Origin: JBAZPT01 sp041645535
GTDB lineage: Bacteria > Patescibacteriota > Minisyncoccia > Moranbacterales > UBA2206
DNA: 28,088 nucleotides
Direction of reading: 5' to 3'
Assembly: GCA_041645535.1 (NCBI GenBank)
Contig: JBAZPT010000004.1
Location: 1 to 28,088, forward strand
Below are positions 1 through 6,371 of the stretch, piece after piece (positions within the stretch are counted from its first letter, which is position 1; every line of letters starts with the position of its first letter). A model generated the notes under the pieces. It was given only the letters and a program-made list of their open reading frames with translations, made no database searches and was not told the DNA's origin. Made by a program: the position numbers and the translations under genes.

Positions 1-813
1 AAGAAAATCGGCTTATGGTACGCGCACGGAAAGGTATCTTTCAGCTTGAAAGTTGCGGAAAAATTAACCGATTTGATCTTCACCTCCACCGTAGAGGGCT
101 GTCGGCTAAACAGTAATAAAATCAGAATTGTCGGGCAGGGAATAGACATAGAAAAGTTCAAAGTTCAAAGTGACAGCGACAGCTGTCATCCCCGCCCCCG
201 CCGAGCGAGGATAAACTCCAGCGGGGATCCAGAAATAAGTTCAAAGTTAAAAGTTACGGGGGATATATTTAAAATTATAACTATAGGCAGGATTTCTCCG
301 GCTAAAGATTATGAAACTTTGATCAGGGCGGCTGAAATATTAAAAAAAGAGAATTTGCGTTTTAGAATTGAAATTATCGGCGGCGTCGGCGCGCCGGAGC
401 AGGAAAAATATTTGAGCGAGTTAAAAAAGATGGTAGCCGACTTGGGTCTTGGCGAAGAAGTGATTTTTGCCGGAGGCATTCCGCATGAAGAAATAATGAA
501 TTATCTTGCCGCCGCCAATCTGTTCGCGAATATGAGCCAGACCGGTAGCCTGGACAAGGCAATCCTGGAGGCGATGGCCGCGGGTCTGTCGGTTGTGACC
601 TCTAACGAGGCGGCGGTAAAGATGCTTTCTGCCTTCGCGGAGCAGATGGTTTTCCCGCAAAAAGATTTTCGGACGCTCGCGGAGCGCATCAAATTTTTCA
701 TTAAATTATCGAATTCGGAGCGGATAAAATACGGCGAGAGCCTGCGTAAAATCGTGGAAACCGAGCACGGATTGAAAGGTTTAATTGAAAAAATCATTAA
801 GAACTATGCCTAA
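1..813 (+). CDS. GT4 family glycosyltransferase, 5' end cut by window edge
   Basis: The reading frame is open from base 1 (KKIGLWYAHG...), so the gene begins before the window; the TTG at 46 is internal. The visible 270 residues hold the end of the N-terminal Rossmann domain (IFTST, VGQGID) and the C-terminal nucleotide-sugar domain (IITIGRISPAKDYETLI, then GSLDKAILEAMAAG). About 100-130 N-terminal residues are missing compared with ordinary GT4 enzymes of about 380. In the usual E-x7-E pair the first Glu position is Gly and the second Glu is kept, as in the TGSLDK subgroup. A roughly 30-residue low-complexity insert between the two domains (bases about 153-258) is encoded by a hairpin element. 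It likely adds a sugar from a nucleotide donor to a cytoplasmic lipid-linked chain; donor and acceptor are unknown. The stop overlaps the next gene by 8 bases. Confidence 0.85.
   Translation, partial: KKIGLWYAHGKVSFSLKVAEKLTDLIFTSTVEGCRLNSNKIRIVGQGIDIEKFKVQSDSDSCHPRPRRARINSSGDPEISSKLKVTGDIFKIITIGRISPAKDYETLIRAAEILKKENLRFRIEIIGGVGAPEQEKYLSELKKMVADLGLGEEVIFAGGIPHEEIMNYLAAANLFANMSQTGSLDKAILEAMAAGLSVVTSNEAAVKMLSAFAEQMVFPQKDFRTLAERIKFFIKLSNSERIKYGESLRKIVETEHGLKGLIEKIIKNYA
153..258. repeat. Hairpin element inserted in frame in GT4 gene
   Basis: Left flank: tandem 7-mer aaagttc at 153-171. Core: a perfect 10-base palindrome gacagctgtc (178-187), then 8-base inverted arms atccccgc (188-195) and gcggggat (221-228) around a GC-rich loop. 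Right flank: aagttcaaagtt (237-248) and aaaagtt (249-255). It is translated in frame as a charged, Ser/Pro/Arg-rich linker. Layout (GC hairpin inside 7-base microrepeats) matches the element at 7037. The exact boundaries are my estimate. Confidence 0.75.
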
Positions 814-1435
814 AATTTATAAAGACAAAAAAGAGCTTATCACAAACTTCATAAAGAACGATGATGTGGTATTGGATGTTGGTTTTTGGGGGCAGGGCAT
901 AAAATCGTACCAGAATAATTGGCCGCATAAATTGATTAGGGAACAGGCCAAAGAGGTCTACGGTCTGGATTTGGATTTTAACCAGACAAAATTTTCCGGC
1001 GACCATTATCTCAAAGCCAGCGCGGAGCATTTTGATTTTCCGGTGAAGTTTGACGCTATTTTCGCCGGCGACCTGATTGAGCATCTTTCCAACCCGGGCC
1101 TTTTTTTGGCAAGCTGCAGGCGGAATCTGAAAGACGACGGCCGGCTGATCATCACCACGCCAAACTGTTTTAACTTCTTTAATATAGCTGAAAAGATCAC
1201 CAAGGCCGAACCGACAGTAAACAGCGACCATGTCTGCTATTTCAATACTAAAACAATTTCAAAACTGCTTGGAAAAAATAATTTTACAGTCGGTGAGATA
1301 TCTTTTCTCTATGATCCGGGCGTTGACTTCAAGGAAAGCTGGAAAAAGAAATTTTTAAATTTTTGGTATTTTATCGCCTCGAGGTTTACTGCAAAGTTTA
1401 TGGAAACCTTAGTGGTTGTTTCCCAAAAAAAATGA
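806..1435 (+). CDS. Class I SAM-dependent methyltransferase
   Basis: A 209-residue protein. The ATG at 806 is chosen over an upstream in-frame TTG at 785 because it gives an 8-base overlap with the preceding gene and begins just ahead of the fold. Motif I is VVLDVGFWGQG (residues 21-31), a variant glycine loop; the acidic ribose-binding strand follows (YGLDLD, 52-57), then FDAIFAGDLIEHL (82-94) and a post-motif strand GRLIITTPN (112-120). This is the UbiG/Methyltransf_11-like class. In this setting it most likely methylates a sugar hydroxyl of the glycan or its precursor, but the sequence does not show the acceptor. The end overlaps the next gene as ATGA. Confidence 0.85.
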   Translation: MPKIYKDKKELITNFIKNDDVVLDVGFWGQGIKSYQNNWPHKLIREQAKEVYGLDLDFNQTKFSGDHYLKASAEHFDFPVKFDAIFAGDLIEHLSNPGLFLASCRRNLKDDGRLIITTPNCFNFFNIAEKITKAEPTVNSDHVCYFNTKTISKLLGKNNFTVGEISFLYDPGVDFKESWKKKFLNFWYFIASRFTAKFMETLVVVSQKK

Positions 1436-2625
1436 AAATATTTTATTTGATAAATTCAAGAATTCCGACCGAAAAAGCCGAGGGGATAGAAGCGATGAAA
1501 CTCTGCGAGGCTTTGGCGAAAACAGCAGAAGTTGTCATGGTTGCGCCCGTAAGGTTTAATAAAATAAAAGAAGATCCTTTCAGTTTTTATAATATTGAAA
1601 AAAAATTCAGATTAGTGCGCTTGCCGGCGATTGATTTAATCCCTTTTTTCAACAGTAAAATTATTTTTTGGCTGGAGGCCGTGAGCTTCGCCGCGGCTGC
1701 CTTTTTCTACCTGCTATTTTTTTCCAAAAAAGAGGATGTTATTTTTTCGCATGACCAGATTTCGCTTTACCCCGCCACTTTTATCAGAAAATGGACAATA
1801 TATGACATCCATGATTTCCCCCGCGGACGGTTAAATTTTTATCGCCGTCTGTTCAAGAATCTCGCCGGCGTCATCACCACCAATAGATGGAAAAGACAGA
1901 AATTAATCAGCGATTTCGGCTTAACAGAGAATAAAGTAATATCCCAACCGAACGGCGTCGATCTGGCAAAGTTTGATTTGATGATTTCCAAAGAGGAGGC
2001 CCGGGTGAAGTTCGGCCTGCCGCAAGAAAAGATATTGGTCGGCTATGTTGGCATGCTTAAAACTATGAGTATGGAGAAAGGCATAGAAACCGCCATTAGA
2101 TCGCTTAAATATTTATCGAATCAAACTTTCTTGGTTCTGGTCGGCGGACGGAAAGAAGATATTGAAGAATATAAAAAAGTAGCCGAGGATGCCGGCTTAA
2201 GCCAGAGAACGATTTTTGTCGGCTGGGTAAAACACGAAACGGTGCCATCATATTTAAAGGCTTTTGACGTCTTGATTGCCCCTTTTCCGAAGCAGGATCA
2301 TTATGATTATTATATGTGTCCGATGAAAATCTTAGAGTATATGGCGAGCGGCAGGCCGATTGTCACGAGCGACCTGAATTCCATCAGAGAAATAATAAGT
2401 GAAGAAGAAAGCGTTTTGGTCCGGCCGGATAACGTGGAAGCGTTGGCCGAGGGAATAAAATCAGTCCTGAATGATCAGCCGCTGGCTGAAAAAAAATCAG
2501 CCAGAGCGTTTGAAAAATTAAAAAATTTCAGCTGGGATAAACGAGCGCAAATTATTTTAAATTTTATAGATAATACGAAAAATTTACCCCGTCAGATGTC
2601 ACCCGGCGGGGCAACAAAAATATGA
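1432..2625 (+). CDS. GT4 family glycosyltransferase
   Basis: A 397-residue cytoplasmic GT-B glycosyltransferase. The start at 1432 (MKIFYLINSRIPTEKAEG) overlaps the previous stop as ATGA; the frame is open further upstream but that part is a shadow of the methyltransferase gene. The N-terminal domain includes a hydrophobic stretch (about 75-100) and YDIHDFPRG; the C-terminal domain has VGYVGMLKT, FVGWVKHETVPSYLKAFD and CPMKILEYMASGRPIVTSD (about 295-315), the usual donor-binding segment of GT4. The last dozen residues (LPRQMSPGGATKI) are encoded by a hairpin element lying across the junction with the next gene and are probably not part of the ancestral fold. Donor and linkage are not inferable. 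Confidence 0.88.
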   Translation: MKIFYLINSRIPTEKAEGIEAMKLCEALAKTAEVVMVAPVRFNKIKEDPFSFYNIEKKFRLVRLPAIDLIPFFNSKIIFWLEAVSFAAAAFFYLLFFSKKEDVIFSHDQISLYPATFIRKWTIYDIHDFPRGRLNFYRRLFKNLAGVITTNRWKRQKLISDFGLTENKVISQPNGVDLAKFDLMISKEEARVKFGLPQEKILVGYVGMLKTMSMEKGIETAIRSLKYLSNQTFLVLVGGRKEDIEEYKKVAEDAGLSQRTIFVGWVKHETVPSYLKAFDVLIAPFPKQDHYDYYMCPMKILEYMASGRPIVTSDLNSIREIISEEESVLVRPDNVEALAEGIKSVLNDQPLAEKKSARAFEKLKNFSWDKRAQIILNFIDNTKNLPRQMSPGGATKI

Positions 2626-2652
2626 ACAACAACGAATCTACATCTGACGGAG
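2588..2652. repeat. Inverted-repeat element across two genes' junction
   Basis: Perfect 11-base inverted arms ccgtcagatgt (2589-2599) and acatctgacgg (2640-2650) enclose a second, imperfect hairpin (ccccgtc at 2587-2593 against cggcgggg at 2604-2611). Both the stop of the upstream GT4 and the start of the downstream GT2 (ATGA at 2622-2625) are inside, so the element encodes the C-terminus of one protein and the N-terminus of the next. Confidence 0.75.
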
Positions 2653-3590
2653 CACAACTTTCAATCGTCCTGCCGATTTATAATGAAGAAAAGAATATTG
2701 AGATTCTCTATCAGGAACTGAAAGAGGTTTTAGGGAAGCTCGGTACAGGGGCCGAAATTATCTGCGTTAACGACGGCTCAAAAGACAGCAGTCTGCAGAT
2801 TTTAAAAAAAATCGCCGGTGTTGATCCCGCGTTAAAAGTGATAAATTTCAGATATAATTTCGGCCAAACAGCCGCTATGTCGGCCGGCATTAAGGCCGCG
2901 TCAGGCGATATCATCATTCCGATGGACGCCGACATGCAGAACGACCCGAAAGACATTCCTCAATTTTTGAATAAGATCAATGAGGGATTTGATGTGGTAT
3001 CCGGCTGGAGGAAAAATCGGCGCGATCCGCTTTCAAAAAAAATACCGTCAAGGCTGGCGAACTGGCTGATCGGGCTGATCACCGGCGTCAAGATTCATGA
3101 TTACGGCTGTTCCATGAAGGCCTACAAAAGAGAACTGATCCAGGGTATTAATCTTTATGGCGAGATGCATCGATTCATACCGGCGTATATAAATTGGCAG
3201 GGAGGCAGGGTAACGGAAATCGAGGTCAATCATCGGGCAAGAATTCACGGCAAAACCAACTATGGTATTTCTCGGACCTTCCGGGTGCTGTTGGATTTGA
3301 TAGTAATAAAATTTTTATCACGTTATATGAACCGTCCGATGCATTTTTTCGGCGGCCTGGGTTTTATTTCCTTGTTTCTGGGTATTATCGCCGGTCTGGC
3401 CTCTATTTTATTGAGGGTTTTCGGTATCAGGCATATCGTTGATACTCCGTTGCCCGTTTTATCGGCCCTTTTAATCATCGTCGGCGTACAGTTGGCCGCG
3501 CTGGGCGTCGTCGCCGAGATATTAATGAGAACGTACTACGAATCTCAAGGGAAAGATCCTTATCAAATCAAAGAGAAAATAAACTTTTAA
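2622..3590 (+). CDS. Polyprenyl-phosphate glycosyltransferase, GT2, GtrB/ArnC-like
   Basis: A 322-residue GT2 enzyme with a GT-A catalytic domain and two membrane helices (about 244-268 and 277-301), the layout of GtrB, ArnC and DPMS-type enzymes. Seen motifs: LPIYNEEKNI (17-26), VNDGSKDSS (49-57, Asp51) and the metal-binding DAD (102-104) in MDADMQNDP; YGCSMKAYKREL (161-172) and a basic segment (GWRKNRRD). The family moves a sugar from a nucleotide donor to polyprenyl phosphate at the inner membrane face. The product would feed a membrane GT-C transferase, and two candidates (4657 and 9680) lie downstream. The first ten or so residues (MNNNESTSDGAQ) come from the inverted-repeat element, so the ancestral start may have been different. 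ATGA overlap with the gene before. Confidence 0.88.
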   Translation: MNNNESTSDGAQLSIVLPIYNEEKNIEILYQELKEVLGKLGTGAEIICVNDGSKDSSLQILKKIAGVDPALKVINFRYNFGQTAAMSAGIKAASGDIIIPMDADMQNDPKDIPQFLNKINEGFDVVSGWRKNRRDPLSKKIPSRLANWLIGLITGVKIHDYGCSMKAYKRELIQGINLYGEMHRFIPAYINWQGGRVTEIEVNHRARIHGKTNYGISRTFRVLLDLIVIKFLSRYMNRPMHFFGGLGFISLFLGIIAGLASILLRVFGIRHIVDTPLPVLSALLIIVGVQLAALGVVAEILMRTYYESQGKDPYQIKEKINF

Positions 3591-3594
3591 ATAA

Positions 3595-4275
3595 ATGGAC
3601 AGCAAACAATTAAAAGATTTTTTTGTTATAGTTCCTGCCTATAATGAAGAAAAAAATATCCGGGAAGTTTTACAAAAAATAGTTTTGTATACTAATAATA
3701 TTATAGTTGTAGACGATGGTTCAATAGATGATACCTATGAAATAGCAAAAAAAGTTGATTCAAATATAATTGTCTTAAAACATAAAATTAATCTGGGCAA
3801 AGGGGCAGCCCTTAAGACCGGCTGCGAGGCGGCTTTAATAAGAGGCGCGAACATTTTAGCATTGATCGATTCCGATGGACAGCATCTGCCTGAAGATATG
3901 ATGAAATTAGTTGAAAAACTTATAGAAAAAAAGCTGGATATCGTATTTGGAGAAAGGACATTTAATGATGATATGCCGTTTATGATGAAGATGGGCAATC
4001 AATTACTTACCTTTACTATAAAATTATTTTCCAAGATTAATCTAAGTGACACTCAATGCGGTTTAAGAGTTTTAACTAGTGACGCATATAAAAAAATAAA
4101 ATGGCAAGAACAAAATTATTCCGTTGAAACAGAAATGATAATTAATGCCGGTAAATACGATATGAAATACGAAAGCGTGGGAATAAAAACAATTTATAAA
4201 GATAAGTACAAAGGTACAACAATAATTGATGGTATAATAATATTAATTAATTTATTAAAGTGGAAAATACTATGA
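3595..4275 (+). CDS. Soluble GT2 glycosyltransferase, DPM1-like
   Basis: A 226-residue GT-A protein with no membrane helix. Motifs: VPAYNEEKNIREVL (13-26), VVDDGSIDDT (38-47), LGKGAALKTG (67-76) and the metal site DSD (92-94) in ALIDSDGQHLPEDM. This compact form resembles the soluble dolichyl-phosphate-mannose synthase type, typically loading mannose or glucose on polyprenyl phosphate. It overlaps a DUF2304 gene as ATGA, a pairing often seen for such GT2 enzymes, where the small protein could act as a membrane anchor or partner (inference). Base composition drops sharply in GC at the start of this gene. Confident on family, not on the sugar. Confidence 0.88.
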   Translation: MDSKQLKDFFVIVPAYNEEKNIREVLQKIVLYTNNIIVVDDGSIDDTYEIAKKVDSNIIVLKHKINLGKGAALKTGCEAALIRGANILALIDSDGQHLPEDMMKLVEKLIEKKLDIVFGERTFNDDMPFMMKMGNQLLTFTIKLFSKINLSDTQCGLRVLTSDAYKKIKWQEQNYSVETEMIINAGKYDMKYESVGIKTIYKDKYKGTTIIDGIIILINLLKWKIL

Positions 4276-4628
4276 TACTAGGAGTTCAAATAATAGGTTT
4301 AATCTTCGGTCTTTTTATGGCTTATTTTGTTTTTCTAAATTATTCGCGCAAGGAGTTTTCAAAGATCCAATTTATAATGTGGGAAATTATCTGGACTGTG
4401 TATGTTATATTTGTGTTATTTCCAAACATTACATCCGGCGTAGTTCATAGACTGGGTATTTTAAGGGGGATGGATTTCTTCACCATTCTTGGATTCATGT
4501 TTGTTCTTTATCTTTCTTTTTCAAATTATATTTCTATTTTAAGAATAAGAAGAAAGTTGGAAGACAGCACCCGGAAAGAAGCCCTGGAGGGGCTGAAAAA
4601 TAAAAGTAATGGCGAATTTAATAAATAG
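4272..4628 (+). CDS. DUF2304 family small membrane protein
   Basis: A 118-residue protein with three predicted membrane helices (about 2-22, 34-52, 68-90) and a charged cytoplasmic tail rich in Lys, Arg and Glu. The ATG at 4272 is preferred since it makes an ATGA overlap with the GT2 gene; an in-frame GTG at 4260 would add four residues. The pattern (hydrophobic N-terminus, NYSRKEFS loop, VLFP, SNYISILRIRRKLE) fits DUF2304, a family of unknown function regularly encoded next to DPM1-like glycosyltransferases. It may hold the soluble partner at the membrane or help lipid-linked sugar handling; neither is shown here. Confidence 0.75.
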   Translation: MILGVQIIGLIFGLFMAYFVFLNYSRKEFSKIQFIMWEIIWTVYVIFVLFPNITSGVVHRLGILRGMDFFTILGFMFVLYLSFSNYISILRIRRKLEDSTRKEALEGLKNKSNGEFNK

Positions 4629-4656
4629 ATATTTGTGTTGATTTCATAATAAACTT

Positions 4657-6366
4657 ATGTGTAAGAAATTATTAGAATACGTCAAAAATAATAAAATACT
4701 TATATTAGTAATAGCCGTAGGATTTTTTTATAGGATTTATGGTATATATTTTGATTATCCCCTAGGCGTCAATTCTATATGGGACGAAACATATAATATG
4801 TCATATACTATTGATTTGCTTCAGCATAGAAGTTTCATTCAAGCATTTGGCCCTTATCCGATTTTATTGCCGTTACTTTATATTCCGGTGGTAATTTTTA
4901 AAATACTATATTTAATGTTAGTTAACCATCTGACCTCTGTTGATTCGCTAACTAATTTTTTATCAGCAAACGGATTAGGATATATTCACATTGTTTCCCG
5001 TTGGTATTCAGTTTTTTTTGGAACGGCTACTATTTTTTTGGTCTATAAAATATCAAATTTGATTTTTAAAAGCAGGTTGAGCGGATATTTTGCAGCTTTA
5101 GTCTACGCCGTAAGCCTTGCGCCGCTGGCTATGGCTCATTGGGGAAAGGCTCATACTGTTATGGTTTTCTTTTTTATTCTTTCTCTATTCTACGCCTTAA
5201 AATATGAAGAAAAAAAGGAAATTAGATTTTTCTATTTAAGCGTTTTAACCGCGGGGTTTTCATTAAGTATCCATTATATTGGAATTGCTTCATTTATTTT
5301 TCCACTTACAGCCTTGATATTTAATTGGAAGCTCATTGATAGAAAAATTATTATTAAATCTTTTTTAATCAGTTTAACTATAGTAATTGTTTTTTTTGGG
5401 CCGAACATCAAGGGAATGAGCAATATGTTTGCGCGAGATATCGGTAAAATAACTGGTAATAATTTTATGGGGATGTTTCCGGCGGGTAATCTGGAAAGGT
5501 TTTATTATGAGTGGCGCGATAGTTTTATGGTGGAGCCTATTTTTGTAGCTTTGTTTGTGATTTTGCTTTTATTTAAAGGTAAAAAAATTTGGGGAAATGT
5601 TTATATACGGTATGTCTTAATCGGCTTAGCTTTTTATTATTTATTAATGGCGACGGTTTTCGCTGCACCCTTTATAATTCGATGGCTATTGGCGTTTATT
5701 ATCCTGCTGATTATTATTTCAGCCGGCTATTTGGCGGATTACTTAAGTAAAACAAAATTACCACCTAAAATTATTTGGCTTATTTTGTTAATTTTAATTT
5801 TACCGAACGCTTTTTTTTCTTACCGCTGGAACATGCTTTTAAATGACTATACCAGAAACGAAGCGGCAAAATGGCTGGAAAGTAATCTTTCTAGGGATGA
5901 AGTTGCATATTCTTTTGATTTCTATTTGGATGTTCCGTTGTCCTATAAGGCGGCTCGCTGGCAGAAAGAAAAAAACATGGTAACCGGATCCAAGAAAATA
6001 GATTATATTTTAAATCATAAAGAAAATTATCTAAATCACGGGGTTAACTTGCTGTATGATTTGGGTTTTGAACGATATGAGGAATTGGGCGGGTCAAATA
6101 CTAAATATATAATTAATGCTTATTGGGAGAGTGGTGCTAAAAATAAAAGATATGACATACCAACACGTCAATCAACTCAAGAAATAATTGAAAAGGTGAA
6201 AAAATATCATAGGATAGAGCTCAAACAAATTTTTTATCCAACCGAAAATAAAAAGTTAATTGAAACCGGTGTTAATGATTACTTGAATAACCCCTTAGAT
6301 ATGTTACCGCTCGTGTTTCTGGATAAAAGCGGACCGTTTATTGAGATATATGAAGTATTGAAATAA
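4657..6366 (+). CDS. GT39/PMT-like membrane glycosyltransferase (GT-C)
   Basis: A 569-residue integral membrane protein with about ten hydrophobic helices in the first 400 residues and a soluble C-terminal domain (about 400-569). The first loop carries the acidic pair expected of GT-C enzymes (WDET, Asp43-Glu44), followed by further aromatic-rich helices and an HWGKAH loop. Family members (PMT_2, ArnT-like) take a sugar from polyprenyl phosphate outside the membrane and move it to a glycan, lipid or protein. With the DPM1-like GT2 and DUF2304 genes just upstream, this forms a plausible donor-maker plus donor-user set. A 28-base gap precedes it and no Shine-Dalgarno is seen. The acceptor is unknown; it is strongly AT-rich compared with the genes beyond it. 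Confidence 0.78.
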   Translation: MCKKLLEYVKNNKILILVIAVGFFYRIYGIYFDYPLGVNSIWDETYNMSYTIDLLQHRSFIQAFGPYPILLPLLYIPVVIFKILYLMLVNHLTSVDSLTNFLSANGLGYIHIVSRWYSVFFGTATIFLVYKISNLIFKSRLSGYFAALVYAVSLAPLAMAHWGKAHTVMVFFFILSLFYALKYEEKKEIRFFYLSVLTAGFSLSIHYIGIASFIFPLTALIFNWKLIDRKIIIKSFLISLTIVIVFFGPNIKGMSNMFARDIGKITGNNFMGMFPAGNLERFYYEWRDSFMVEPIFVALFVILLLFKGKKIWGNVYIRYVLIGLAFYYLLMATVFAAPFIIRWLLAFIILLIIISAGYLADYLSKTKLPPKIIWLILLILILPNAFFSYRWNMLLNDYTRNEAAKWLESNLSRDEVAYSFDFYLDVPLSYKAARWQKEKNMVTGSKKIDYILNHKENYLNHGVNLLYDLGFERYEELGGSNTKYIINAYWESGAKNKRYDIPTRQSTQEIIEKVKKYHRIELKQIFYPTENKKLIETGVNDYLNNPLDMLPLVFLDKSGPFIEIYEVLK

Positions 6367-6371
6367 TATTT

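Noticed and set aside
46..48. TTG as the start of the first glycosyltransferase
   Set aside because: The frame stays open to base 1 with clear family sequence (WYAHG), so the true start is outside the window.
153..258. CRISPR array from the aaagttc repeats
   Set aside because: The repeat unit is only 7 bases with no spacers, and it lies inside a gene.
785..805. TTG at 785 as the start of the first methyltransferase
   Set aside because: It lies in the coding end of the upstream gene; the ATG at 806 gives the family's length and an 8-base overlap like that at 9680-9687.
374..1231. Long minus-strand open frames opposite the first two genes
   Set aside because: They overlap well-supported genes on the other strand and encode no recognisable domain.
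1363..1431. Upstream extension of the GT4 gene at 1432
   Set aside because: These 23 codons are out of frame within the methyltransferase gene and do not look like a protein start; the ATGA at 1432 is the better start.
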